From UBA4844 sp050943255 (GTDB lineage: Bacteria > Bacillota > Syntrophomonadia > Syntrophomonadales > Syntrophomonadaceae): a stretch of DNA of 31,243 nucleotides. The notes beneath the pieces were generated by a model. The model was given only the letters and a program-made list of their open reading frames with translations. It was not told where the DNA came from and ran no database searches. The stretch spans positions 1 through 31,243 of the forward strand of contig JBMNOV010000019.1 in NCBI GenBank assembly GCA_050943255.1. Reading direction: 5' to 3'. Shown here piece by piece: positions 23,784-31,243 of the stretch; the stretch's first letter is position 1; each line of letters begins with the position of its first letter. The translations under genes and the position numbers were made by a program.

Positions 23784-23834
23784 TTGCTTCTTTTAAAGGT
23801 TAATTGTCATTAAACATTAATAAAGTAAGAGGAT

Positions 23835-24869
23835 ATGATGGAAATAAAGCTTAATGATCTATCCCCCAAAAAAACTCTCTGGCTGGTTATATTAGTATTA
23901 TTACTTGCTATAGGTGGATTTATTGGCATAAGATCTTATAATCAGCAATATTTACCGGTAGACCCGGCTAACCAGAAACCGATAGATGTATACATACCGG
24001 CGGACTCAAGTGCGCGTCAGGTAGCTTCGATTCTTCATGAACATCAACTTATTCGCAGTCAGAATACATTTTTGTCTTATTGTAGTAAAGAAAAATTAGA
24101 TACACGACTAAAACCAGGCCATTATTCTTTTAACCAGAGCCTTAGTTTGGCTGAAATTGCCCAGAGAATAGCTGCAGGTCAGGTAATCAAAATCAAGATA
24201 ACTATACCAGAAGGATACACTGTAAATGAAATAGGTGCTATGCTGTCGGAAAAACAGTTATGTACCCAAGAAGCCTGGCAGAAAGCAGTACAAGCAAACT
24301 ACCCTTACGATTTTCTAAATAAAGTACCTTCGGAAGCCAAACAGAAACTTGAAGGCTTTCTTTTTCCTGATACTTACTACATTGAAAAAGGGGCTAGTAG
24401 TCAGGATATAGTTGAAATAATGCTGCAAAATTTTGCAAGTATTTGGGACAAGGAATTTGCCCAACAAGCCAAAGCTAAGAATATGGATGTTTTTGAAACA
24501 ATAATCCTGGCTTCTTTAATCGAAGAAGAAGCGATGCACGATGATGAACGTGTTACCATTTCCGGGGTTATAAAAAACCGTCTGCAAAAGGGCATGTACC
24601 TGCAGCTTTGTCCGACTGTTTTGTATTGTATTGATGAGAAGAAAACTGAGTTAAGTAATGCTGATCTAGATATAGAATCGCCCTATAATACCTATCGCAA
24701 CCCTGGACTACCTCCTGGCCCCATAGCTAATCCTGGTAAAGCCTCGATTGCAGCCGCCCTTAATCCGGAGGAAAATGAATACTTTTTCTATGTAGCCAAA
24801 GGTAACGGTACTCATTATTTCTCCAGGACCTTTGACGAACATCTCCAAGCTATGGCTCGTTATCAATAA
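23835..24869 (+). CDS. mltG: endolytic murein transglycosylase MltG
   Basis: A 344-residue membrane-anchored lytic transglycosylase that cuts nascent glycan strands and sets their length. TM anchor at residues 14-32; LysM-like region at about 48-125 (DVYIPADSSARQVASILHEH); YceG catalytic domain with LEGFLFPDTYYI. The catalytic glutamate is Glu230 in ASLIEEEA. The C-terminal segment has SPYNTYRNPGLPPGPIANPG, a family hallmark. ATG 23838 may be the true start, as it is better spaced from AGAGG. It sits where yrrL (mltG) sits in Bacillus. Confidence 0.96.
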   Translation: MMEIKLNDLSPKKTLWLVILVLLLAIGGFIGIRSYNQQYLPVDPANQKPIDVYIPADSSARQVASILHEHQLIRSQNTFLSYCSKEKLDTRLKPGHYSFNQSLSLAEIAQRIAAGQVIKIKITIPEGYTVNEIGAMLSEKQLCTQEAWQKAVQANYPYDFLNKVPSEAKQKLEGFLFPDTYYIEKGASSQDIVEIMLQNFASIWDKEFAQQAKAKNMDVFETIILASLIEEEAMHDDERVTISGVIKNRLQKGMYLQLCPTVLYCIDEKKTELSNADLDIESPYNTYRNPGLPPGPIANPGKASIAAALNPEENEYFFYVAKGNGTHYFSRTFDEHLQAMARYQ

Positions 24870-24872
24870 CAG

Positions 24873-24892
24873 AAGGGGTCAGGCTTGAAATA
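24873..24892 (+). repeat. possible half-site of a REP-like repeat after mltG
   Basis: The 20 bases after the mltG stop read AAGGGGTCAGGCTTGAAATA. From memory, GGGGTCAGGCTTGAA is the arm of a palindromic repeat seen in several Clostridia and other bacteria. The partner arm is not found nearby, so it may be a decayed copy or chance. Confidence 0.3.
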
Positions 24893-24982
24893 TTCCTTTT
24901 TTACGAGATCTATTCCCCTATTTTACGTATAAACTGGGGTAGATTCTTAACTTGGTTCAGAACGGCAAGTATAATACCTAAT

Positions 24983-26395
24983 TTATAATTTAAATGTATT
25001 AACTATAATCGTTAGAGCTTCAGCACGACTAGCTTCTGCAAGAGGTTTAAATGTTTTGTCAGGATAGCCTTTGATTATATTTTTGTGATAAACAGCTAGA
25101 ACTGCATTCCTAGCCCAATCGGAAATCTGTGAGCTATCAGTAAATACCTCAACAATACTATCCTCGTTAGTCGTATCAAGTTGGGCCGCATTTGCGATCA
25201 TTAATGCCATCTGTTCCCGGGTTACATGATCATCCGGGCCAAATAAATTCTGGTTGTAACCGGAAATAATCCCATGGCCTGCAGCTGTTGCTACGTATTC
25301 ACTAGCCCAATGATTGGCAGTATCATTAAAAAGCTTGTTTTTTTTCGCACTAAGTTTTAAAGCTTTTACAAGCATAGTTGCAAATTCAGCCCGGCTCATA
25401 GTATTATCTGGCTGGAAAGAACCATCAGGATAACCGCTTATTACTTTATTCTTTTGCAACCGTGTAATATCTTCTTCAGCCCAATGACCTGTAATATCGA
25501 TATAATAGGGAATATCTATAACATCATCCTCTTTTCCATCTTTAATAGTATTTTTTTGAGGATTGCCTGGGTTAGAATTATTTGCTGAACTAGCATTTAC
25601 TTCAGGGCTGGGAGTACTTATAATCTTATTACTCATGTATTTACTCTCGGGCATTTTTATTGGTTTCTGGGGTGGAAGCTGGTATACTGCAGGGATTACC
25701 GGGTCTGATGCTTGCCATATCTTTGTTGGTAGCTGGGAAGCATCATCTAGAACCCGGTGTGCTTCATAAAAGTGCTCTCCATACCAGTACCTGAAATCAG
25801 TCCTAATCCCAATAGCAGTTGGCCGGTCGGAGTTAGTCTGTATAACTGCAGGTTTACCATTGATTTCTCCCATATAAATAGCTACATGCCCGATATGAGT
25901 TCCCTTACCATCGCTGTTATTAGTCCAGAATGTAAGTATATCTCCAGGCCTTAGTTTTTCAGTGCCGACAAGTTCATATTTATTACTTCCCTTGATTTTC
26001 CGTGAATAAACTCCAGGTATTTTTTTACCTACCTGATCATATTTTCTAGAGGCTGATGTAAGAGTATATCCAAAATCTTTATAAACGAGGGAAACGAAAT
26101 TTGAACAATCAATAAAGCCAGTGTCCCAATATTTAGAATGTCCGTAAATCATATAACCATTTTCCATATACCAGATAGCCCGGGCTACCAGTGCCTGTGC
26201 TTCACTATTGTTGTAATCTGCCAGGAAAGCATCGGCAAGTACCTTGTCATGCTTTAAGTAAGCAGGATAGTTATCGTTATAGATCTTAATATATTTAGCA
26301 GCGTTGCTGGCGGCATTTACCAGAGAGGTTCCATTAATGGTAATAGCGGTAAACAATAAAATTATTATACTACCAATAAAAAATTTTTTTAGCAT
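24983..26395 (-). CDS. secreted NlpC/P60-like peptidoglycan hydrolase with three SLH domains
   Basis: This 470-residue secreted protein has a Sec signal peptide (residues 1-28, cleavage after VNA). Then comes an amidase/NlpC-P60-like domain (about 35-220), with likely catalytic Cys in FIDCSNFVSLVY and His in GTHIGHVAIYMG. A Pro/Asn/Ser linker runs to about 295. Three S-layer homology repeats follow at about 299-348, 360-408 and 417-468 (GHWAEEDITRL, then VISGYPDGSFQPDNTMSRAE). SLH repeats bind secondary cell-wall polymers and hold the protein on the surface. RBS GAGGAGGTAATT. It interrupts the usual mltG-U32 order on the opposite strand. Confidence 0.93.
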   Translation of the reverse strand: MLKKFFIGSIIILLFTAITINGTSLVNAASNAAKYIKIYNDNYPAYLKHDKVLADAFLADYNNSEAQALVARAIWYMENGYMIYGHSKYWDTGFIDCSNFVSLVYKDFGYTLTSASRKYDQVGKKIPGVYSRKIKGSNKYELVGTEKLRPGDILTFWTNNSDGKGTHIGHVAIYMGEINGKPAVIQTNSDRPTAIGIRTDFRYWYGEHFYEAHRVLDDASQLPTKIWQASDPVIPAVYQLPPQKPIKMPESKYMSNKIISTPSPEVNASSANNSNPGNPQKNTIKDGKEDDVIDIPYYIDITGHWAEEDITRLQKNKVISGYPDGSFQPDNTMSRAEFATMLVKALKLSAKKNKLFNDTANHWASEYVATAAGHGIISGYNQNLFGPDDHVTREQMALMIANAAQLDTTNEDSIVEVFTDSSQISDWARNAVLAVYHKNIIKGYPDKTFKPLAEASRAEALTIIVNTFKL

Positions 26396-26530
26396 AATTA
26401 CCTCCTCTATGAAATTAATGGTCTAATTAACAAATTTGCTTTAAGGGATTTGATTACCTTTATGTAAATTGTGGTAATAAGAAATGAGTTAAAGAAGATG
26501 TCCTTTTATCTTGTTTTCCCCTGTATAAAC

Positions 26531-26560
26531 TTGAGTTAGGGTCTAAAATATTATTATAAT
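26531..26560 (+). promoter_or_regulatory. sigma-A-type promoter for the U32 peptidase gene
   Basis: TTGAGT at 26531-26536 (4 of 6 to TTGACA) and TATAAT at 26555-26560 (perfect) are separated by 18 bases. Transcription would start near 26567, about 32 bases before the GTG start at 26599. Confidence 0.6.
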
Positions 26561-26598
26561 TTCCTGAGAAGAAGATTTAAGTATTTTGGAGGGTTAGA

Positions 26599-27816
26599 GT
26601 GAATATTCCGGAATTGGTTCTGCCAGCAGGCACTTTGGAAAAACTTAAGACAGCTATACTATATGGTGCTGATGCAGTGTACCTGGGAGGTAAAGACTTC
26701 AGTTTACGAGCATATGCCGGTAATTTTACCTGGGAAGAGATAGCACTGGGGTTATCCTGGGCCCACCAGTTGAATAAAAAAGTATACATTACTGTAAACA
26801 TTTTGGCACATAATAGAGACTTAACGAGTTTGCCAGCTTATTTGGAAAAACTCGAAGAAATCAAGGTTGATGGATTAATTATATCGGATCCCGGAGTAAT
26901 AAAGTTAGCTCAGCGCTATGCCCATTCGCTCCCAATTACTCTTAGTACCCAGGCTAATGTAACTAACTATGAAGCTGCTGCATTTTACTGTGACCTGGGA
27001 GTAAGGCGCATAGTACTAGCACGCGAGCTTAGTTTTGATGAAATTCGGGAAATTAAAGAACGGGTTAATATTGAGATAGAATTATTTGTTCATGGAGCTA
27101 TGTGTGTTTCTTACTCGGGCCGCTGCCTTTTATCTCATTTTATGACGGGAAGAAGCGCTAATTATGGAGCATGTGCTCATCCCTGCCGTTATCGTTATGT
27201 GCTAGAGGAAGAAAAAAGACCCGGTCAATATTTTCCTATAGAGGAAGACCGGCGTGGCAGTTATATTTTAAATTCACGCGACCTATGTTTATTAAAATAT
27301 ATACCTCAGCTCATAGATATAGGAATTAATGCCTTTAAAATAGAAGGCCGTATGAAGAGTCTGCTTTACGTAGCTAGTACTGCTTCAGTTTATCGCCAGG
27401 CTATTGATTGGTATAACCAGCAAAAAGAAAAATTTTCGCTTCCACAACTGAAGGAGTGGACTGAGGAACTGAACCGTACAGCTACCCGCCCATTTACTAA
27501 TGGTTTTATTGAAGGAGAATCCCCTTTGCTGCAAGATATTAATAAGGAGGAAAAAACGCCAAGGGCAGAATTTTGCGGAGTTGTTAAGGGATATCTAGGT
27601 GATAAAAAAATGCTGATAGTAGAACAACGGTCTAACTTTGGCCTTGGTGATCAACTGCAATTAATGCTACCAGAAGGGCAAATACTTCCCCTTAATTTAA
27701 CCCGGCTATTTGATGAAGAATTTACCATGATTGATCGTGCTCGTCACGCTTGTCAGATTGTTTATATTCCTTATCCCCAGCCTTTAAGTGAATATAGCAT
27801 CCTAAGACGGGGGTAG
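26599..27816 (+). CDS. U32 peptidase-family tRNA hydroxylation protein (TrhP/YrrN-YrrO-like)
   Basis: This 405-residue U32-family protein has ELVLPAGTLEKLKTAILYGA, then DAVYLGGKDFSLRAYAGNF, at the N-terminus. The signature AMCVSYSGRCLLSHFMTGRS is followed by GACAHPCRYRY, whose cysteines are the conserved set. TrhP proteins make 5-hydroxyuridine at the tRNA wobble position; in Bacillus subtilis yrrN/yrrO lie after mltG (yrrL), as this gene does here apart from the SLH gene between. GTG start behind GGAGGG. Whether it acts alone or with a partner cannot be told. Confidence 0.92.
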   Translation: MNIPELVLPAGTLEKLKTAILYGADAVYLGGKDFSLRAYAGNFTWEEIALGLSWAHQLNKKVYITVNILAHNRDLTSLPAYLEKLEEIKVDGLIISDPGVIKLAQRYAHSLPITLSTQANVTNYEAAAFYCDLGVRRIVLARELSFDEIREIKERVNIEIELFVHGAMCVSYSGRCLLSHFMTGRSANYGACAHPCRYRYVLEEEKRPGQYFPIEEDRRGSYILNSRDLCLLKYIPQLIDIGINAFKIEGRMKSLLYVASTASVYRQAIDWYNQQKEKFSLPQLKEWTEELNRTATRPFTNGFIEGESPLLQDINKEEKTPRAEFCGVVKGYLGDKKMLIVEQRSNFGLGDQLQLMLPEGQILPLNLTRLFDEEFTMIDRARHACQIVYIPYPQPLSEYSILRRG

Positions 27817-27886
27817 CGGAATAAAGCTGAATTCTTCCTGCTTGTTAACATGTTAAATATGGTTAAGAAAGGTAGAGAATATTTAA

Positions 27887-28090
27887 ATGAAGTCAGAAAT
27901 TAGAGCCCAGACTAAACCTGAATATATAGACATGCTCACCCGCATAATAGAAGCCTATGACCATCTGGGGGTTGTCTCCACCACCAACTGTCAGAAAGGA
28001 TTGGTGGTTATCCACGCTACCGAAGATACTTGTCCCGAACTAGAAGAAATTTTGCATCACCTTCCCTTTGAAATTAAAATAGAACCTTAA
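27887..28090 (+). CDS. DUF4911 family protein
   Basis: A small protein of 67 residues (KPEYIDMLTRIIEAYDHLGV, then TTNCQKGLVVIHAT) resembling DUF4911, a short alpha/beta ferredoxin-like fold of unknown function. The family often follows U32 peptidase genes in Clostridia. The ATG follows AAAGG with a longer-than-usual spacing. Confidence 0.75.
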   Translation: MKSEIRAQTKPEYIDMLTRIIEAYDHLGVVSTTNCQKGLVVIHATEDTCPELEEILHHLPFEIKIEP

Positions 28091-28227
28091 ATAATTAGGA
28101 AGCAGATGATATTATCAATTAGCTAAAAAATAAGGAAACTTCTTTTTTGATTCTCTCATATAGTAAGTATAACTAATCCCTACAGGGCTCAAGCTAGTAT
28201 TAGGGCTAAAGTAAAGGGGTTATTTTT

Positions 28228-29955
28228 TTGCCACAAAAACGTGTGCTAATATTAATGCTTACTTTTTTGCTAATTGGGAGTTGCTTACTGGTTAAGATTG
28301 GGTACTACCAGATTGCTAAAGGGCCGGAAATTGCACAGAAGGCTACCGCCATGCGTAGTCGACAGGTGGAGTTAAAGGAATATAGCCGGGGTGATATATT
28401 AGACCAGAATTTTTTACCACTTACCGGAATTAAGTCAACAATAGCTGTGTATTGTTTACCACGGGAAATGGGTAGGAATAATATAATGCCCAATAATAAC
28501 GTTCCGGGTTCAAGTGAAGAAGCCTTAACCAGGGCAGCCCAAGTATTAGCGGAAATTATTGAAGAGATGGATAGCCAGGAAATATATACTAAACTTAAAC
28601 AGGCTCTAAAATCAGGAAAATCTTTTGTACGTATTGCTACAGATCTTAAACCGGAGGAAGCCGATCGTATAAACTCGTCCCAACTTTCTGGGGTTGTCGT
28701 GGCCCCGGTTATCAAGCGTTATCATGAGGATGGCTTTTTAGCCCATCTTCTGGGTTATAGCAGTGTTGGGGAAAATAGTGAAGGAATAAGCGGGCTGGAA
28801 AAACTTTATAACAGTATCCTTCGGGGAAATACCAGCTCAAGTGAACTCACCTCAGTATTAGATGCCCGGGGGATAGCCATTAAGGGTTTAATGTTTAAAC
28901 TTCGCAACGAACAGGAGAGCCACTTGGGGGATGTAGTATTAACTATAGATAAGCGTGTTCAGGAAATAGTTGAAAAGGTTATGAATGATCAGATTAAGAC
29001 TGGGGCGGTCGTAGTCATGGATGTAGAATCTAAAGAAGTATTAGCTATGGCCAGTAGACCTACTTTTAATCCTTATGAAGTAGATAAAATTGTTGACGAT
29101 GGTGAAAATAGCAGTTTAAACAACCGGGTATTGATGGCCTATCATCCAGGGTCATTATTCAAAATTCTAGTTGCAGCAGCAGCATTAGAAGAAAAGTTGA
29201 TAGATACCGAAGAGAAGTTTACTTGTACAGGTGAATATGCCTTTAAAAGTTCTGTGGCAATACCTTGTTGGCAGGAAAACGGACATGGAATAATTGATTT
29301 CAGCCAAGCCTTTGCCTTATCCTGCAATCCTACTTTTATTGAAATTGGACTAAGGCTGCGAAGTGATGGTTTGATGAACTATGCTAATCGGCTGCACTTA
29401 ACTGATAAAAGATTATTAGGTTACGGAGACTATAATGGTGGTTCGTTTATTAGCATTGAAAATGTTGATCCAGCTATTGGTAATGCTTGTCTTGGTCAAC
29501 AGGGGGTAATGTTAACCCCATTACAAATCTGTAACCTTGTAGCTACTATAGCAGATGATGGACAGTATGGGCCTCCTGTACTGGTAAGGTTCACCGTCGA
29601 TCTTGAAGGAAGGAAAAAAGTGATTTCCAGACCAGCCAAAGAACAGGTTTTAAGCTTACAGACTGCACAGGCTGTACAAATGCTTATGCATAAGGTAGTG
29701 AGTGAAGGTACAGGTAAAAATGCTTCTCTTTACCAGGTTGGAGTAGCTGGCAAAACTGCTACCAGCCAGACTGGAAATTTTGATTCTGACGGGGCAGAAA
29801 TACTAAATACTTGGTTTGCCGGTTTCTTCCCAACTGATAACCCGCGCTGGGCTATCGTAGTTCTAGCTGAAGGAGGAAAATCCGGTGCTGAAAATGCTGC
29901 CCCCGCATTTAAAGAGATCGCCTGCCAGATGTTGGATTACTATCCAATCAAATGA
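28228..29955 (+). CDS. class B penicillin-binding protein (FtsI/SpoVD-type peptidoglycan transpeptidase)
   Basis: This 575-residue class B PBP crosslinks peptidoglycan outside the membrane. It has an N-terminal TM anchor (residues 6-26), a dimerisation domain (about 40-215) and a transpeptidase domain (about 235-570). SxxK is SLFK (catalytic Ser309), SxN is SCN (365-367), and the third motif is KTA (509-511) rather than the commoner KTG. No PASTA domains are present. TTG start; GGGG lies about 8 bases upstream. It could work in division or in spore cortex synthesis (SpoVD-like); location near sigK fits either. Convergent with the gamma-carbonic anhydrase gene, with only 32 bases between them. 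Confidence 0.93.
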   Translation: MPQKRVLILMLTFLLIGSCLLVKIGYYQIAKGPEIAQKATAMRSRQVELKEYSRGDILDQNFLPLTGIKSTIAVYCLPREMGRNNIMPNNNVPGSSEEALTRAAQVLAEIIEEMDSQEIYTKLKQALKSGKSFVRIATDLKPEEADRINSSQLSGVVVAPVIKRYHEDGFLAHLLGYSSVGENSEGISGLEKLYNSILRGNTSSSELTSVLDARGIAIKGLMFKLRNEQESHLGDVVLTIDKRVQEIVEKVMNDQIKTGAVVVMDVESKEVLAMASRPTFNPYEVDKIVDDGENSSLNNRVLMAYHPGSLFKILVAAAALEEKLIDTEEKFTCTGEYAFKSSVAIPCWQENGHGIIDFSQAFALSCNPTFIEIGLRLRSDGLMNYANRLHLTDKRLLGYGDYNGGSFISIENVDPAIGNACLGQQGVMLTPLQICNLVATIADDGQYGPPVLVRFTVDLEGRKKVISRPAKEQVLSLQTAQAVQMLMHKVVSEGTGKNASLYQVGVAGKTATSQTGNFDSDGAEILNTWFAGFFPTDNPRWAIVVLAEGGKSGAENAAPAFKEIACQMLDYYPIK

Positions 29956-29987
29956 TTAACTTAACCCTAGACTCTGTTATTTTTACA

Positions 29988-30536
29988 CTATACTATTGGT
30001 TCACCATGGTATCTTTCGCCTTCAGCATCCACCATAAGTCCGTAACGTTCGGTCCATACTGATTTATACTTGACAGCCTGAGCATGTATTCGATCCCATT
30101 TATCAGGGATAGATTTAATAATCTTTCCTGGTATTCCCACAACCAGAGAATGCGGTGGAATAATCTGTTCCTCACGAACCAGGGCTCCAGCAGCAATTAT
30201 GCTGCCCTCACCTATTACCGCACCATTTAATATAATAGCACCAATACCAATTAAGCAGTTATTTTTTACAATACAACCGTGAAGCGTAGCCCGGTGTCCT
30301 ATTGAAACATAATCTCCGATAATGGTAGGATAAGGATCTGCTACATGAATAACACTACCGTCCTGAACATTAGAATAGCGGCCAATCTCAATCCGGTTGA
30401 CATCACCGCGAATTACACTGTTAAACCAAACACTGCTAAAGTCTTTTATAGTTACCTTGCCAATTATTCTCGCACCTTCAGCAATAAAGGTCTTAGGATC
30501 CAAAATGGGTTTATTTCCTTCGAATTCAATTAACAT
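29988..30536 (-). CDS. gamma-carbonic anhydrase-like hexapeptide-repeat protein
   Basis: The 182-residue protein has left-handed beta-helix hexapeptide repeats (IRGDVNRIEIGRYSNVQDGS, then ATLHGCIVKNNCLIGIGAII). Zinc-ligand histidines are seen in SVIHVAD and GHRATLHG, as in gamma-carbonic anhydrases of the YrdA/PaaY type. It would form a trimer; carbonic anhydrase activity is not certain in this subfamily. An in-frame TTG at 30545 exists, but ATG 30536 is better spaced from AAAGG. Confidence 0.9.
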   Translation of the reverse strand: MLIEFEGNKPILDPKTFIAEGARIIGKVTIKDFSSVWFNSVIRGDVNRIEIGRYSNVQDGSVIHVADPYPTIIGDYVSIGHRATLHGCIVKNNCLIGIGAIILNGAVIGEGSIIAAGALVREEQIIPPHSLVVGIPGKIIKSIPDKWDRIHAQAVKYKSVWTERYGLMVDAEGERYHGEPIV

Positions 30537-30719
30537 AGTATTCAACCTTTCTATTTCTACTAAAAGAGTATTAACTTCTTTATTCTAATGCAATTATAAC
30601 AAAATAAGCATTCGACAAAACTTGCATAATATATTTTTATTGTAGGTAGATTTAATATGCTACTACACACAATCCACCAGTTTCCAGGCCAGCAATTTTT
30701 ATTACCCACTATTTACCTT

Positions 30720-30748
30720 TAACATTATAGCGCTAAATTTCATATAGT
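30720..30748 (+). promoter_or_regulatory. candidate sigma-E-type promoter for sigK
   Basis: TAACATT at 30720-30726 and CATATAGT at 30741-30748 with a 14-base spacer fit the sigma-E pattern (KMATATT, 13-15 bases, CATACAHT) with one and two mismatches. The gene starts 33 bases downstream. In Bacillus subtilis sigK is transcribed by sigma-E in the mother cell. Nothing else is recognised in the 245-base gap from 30537 to 30781. Confidence 0.45.
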
Positions 30749-30781
30749 ATAAGGCGGTCTAATTGTATTGGAGGTGGTAGC

Positions 30782-31132
30782 TTGACTATCCTAGGCTGGG
30801 CATTGGCGGCAACAGCTGTGGTCAAGGGAATTATATTTCTTTTTGGTTATCTGCACAATCAAGTCTTACCACAACCCTTGGGGGAGGAGGAGGAAAAGAA
30901 TTATCTTAATGAACTGAAGAATGGTAGTGAAGAAGCCAGAAATGTTCTGATAGAGCGTAATCTGCGCCTAGTTGCGCATGTAGTACGGAAGTACGAGAGC
31001 AGTGGCGAGGATATGGAGGATTTAATATCTATCGGTACTATTGGGCTAATCAAGGCCATTAAAACCTACAATGACGACCGGGGAGTACGCTTGGCCACTT
31101 ATGCAGCACGTTGCATAGAGAATGAGAAGTAA
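30782..31132 (+). CDS. sigK: RNA polymerase sigma-K factor, N-terminal part only (interrupted sigK)
   Basis: The 116 residues match the start of sigma-K: a hydrophobic pro-sequence (residues 1-25), then QPLGEEEEKNYL and LIERNLRLVAHVV, with DLISIGTIGLIKAI and RLATYAARCIENE in region 2. Region 2 is complete through CIENE (residues 111-115). The frame then reads K and stop instead of continuing ILMHLR, so the rest of region 2 and all of regions 3-4 are absent. The break falls exactly where the skin element interrupts sigK in Bacillus subtilis. Such genes are restored by site-specific excision in the mother cell. TTG start behind GGAGGTGG. The C-terminal half must lie beyond the window or elsewhere. 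The alternative, a plain pseudogene, is less likely. Confidence 0.88.
   Translation: MTILGWALAATAVVKGIIFLFGYLHNQVLPQPLGEEEEKNYLNELKNGSEEARNVLIERNLRLVAHVVRKYESSGEDMEDLISIGTIGLIKAIKTYNDDRGVRLATYAARCIENEK
31121..31125. other. candidate recombination core AATGA at the sigK junction
   Basis: AATGA at the CIENE codons matches, from memory, the 5-base core shared by the two ends of the Bacillus subtilis skin element. Sequence after it is not sigK. The partner site should flank the sigK C-terminal half beyond the window. Confidence 0.5.
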
Positions 31133-31178
31133 ATGTCTACGACCATATAGGCTATTCCATCCCGCAATATATCGGCGC

Positions 31179-31192
31179 TAGAGGCGCCTCTA
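31179..31192. repeat. 14-bp perfect palindrome next to the sigK junction
   Basis: TAGAGGCGCCTCTA reads the same on both strands. It lies 54 bases inside the presumed inserted element, GC-rich in AT-rich surroundings. It could be a recombinase, regulator or directionality-factor site; function not established. Confidence 0.45.
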
Positions 31193-31214
31193 AAATAACG
31201 AAAAAAACATGTTC

Positions 31215-31243
31215 AAAAAGACCCTATTTTGGGGTCTTTTTTT
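31215..31243 (+). terminator. rho-independent terminator at the window end
   Basis: AAAAAGACCC at 31215-31224 pairs with GGGTCTTTTT at 31232-31241 with a 7-base loop, followed by T to the edge. It would end the truncated sigK transcript or insulate the element from it. The A-run on the other side makes it usable in both directions. Confidence 0.85.

Noticed and set aside
28228..29955. The KTA motif of the PBP as evidence of a broken enzyme
   Set aside because: The Ser309 and SCN motifs are intact and KTA-type variants occur in functional class B PBPs, so inactivity is not supported.
31124..31183. A 19-codon ORF (MRSKCLRPYRLF...) after the sigK break as a gene of the inserted element
   Set aside because: No ribosome-binding site, overlaps the sigK stop and ends in the palindrome region; not convincing.
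1..31243. CRISPR arrays, tRNA or rRNA genes, prophage structural genes
   Set aside because: No regularly spaced repeats, no tRNA cloverleaf or rRNA sequence and no phage protein was recognised; the only mobile-element hint is at the sigK end and the REP-like repeats.

Overview
The window looks like a chromosomal segment of an anaerobic, endospore-forming Firmicute of the class Clostridia. A Syntrophomonadaceae-like fatty-acid-oxidising syntroph is my best guess. The reasons are an AT-rich composition with Shine-Dalgarno-led TTG/GTG starts, duplicated acyl-CoA dehydrogenase genes, a Ku/LigD operon with split ligase and polymerase, a sporulation sigma-K gene, and the alaS-ireB-ruvX-DUF1292-mltG-U32 peptidase order typical of Firmicutes. 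The taxon is inferred; no rRNA or other marker is present.

Region 1 (1-2757) is a tandem array of acyl-CoA dehydrogenase genes alternating with genes for a cysteine-rich protein. That protein resembles desulfoferrodoxin/superoxide reductase but has lost the active-site histidines. The two visible dehydrogenase 3' ends are identical over 126 bp, and a similar terminator hairpin follows each. A LysR regulator lies convergently after the array.

Region 2 (3927-6646, minus strand) is a compact non-homologous end-joining operon: ku, a stand-alone ATP-dependent ligase and a stand-alone LigD-type polymerase.

Region 3 (6831-13979) holds a CofE-like gamma-glutamyl ligase, a DUF134 DNA-binding protein, an uncharacterised membrane/TPR-like protein beside a PRC-barrel protein with an RpoC-like tail, a 34-residue membrane microprotein, thioredoxin, rarA on the minus strand, and mnmA. 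A perfect 33-bp inverted repeat sits at the mnmA 3' end and encodes its last 12 residues.

Region 4 (14056-20917) has a flavin reductase-like protein and an NCS2 permease on the minus strand. These are followed on the plus strand by a run of small genes (PRC-barrel, zinc ribbon, YtxH-like) leading into an AI-2E-family exporter and alaS.

Region 5 (21099-29955) contains ireB-ruvX-DUF1292, then cell-envelope genes (VanW, MltG, an SLH/NlpC-P60 protein on the minus strand), a U32 peptidase-family tRNA hydroxylation protein, a DUF4911 protein and a class B penicillin-binding protein.

Region 6 (29988-31243) has a gamma-carbonic anhydrase-like protein and then the N-terminal 116 codons of sigK. The sigK reading frame breaks exactly after the conserved CIENE, where the skin element interrupts sigK in Bacillus subtilis. 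What follows is unrelated sequence with a palindrome and a terminator, so the window probably ends just inside a sigK-interrupting (skin-like) element. This is the most exciting feature of the window.
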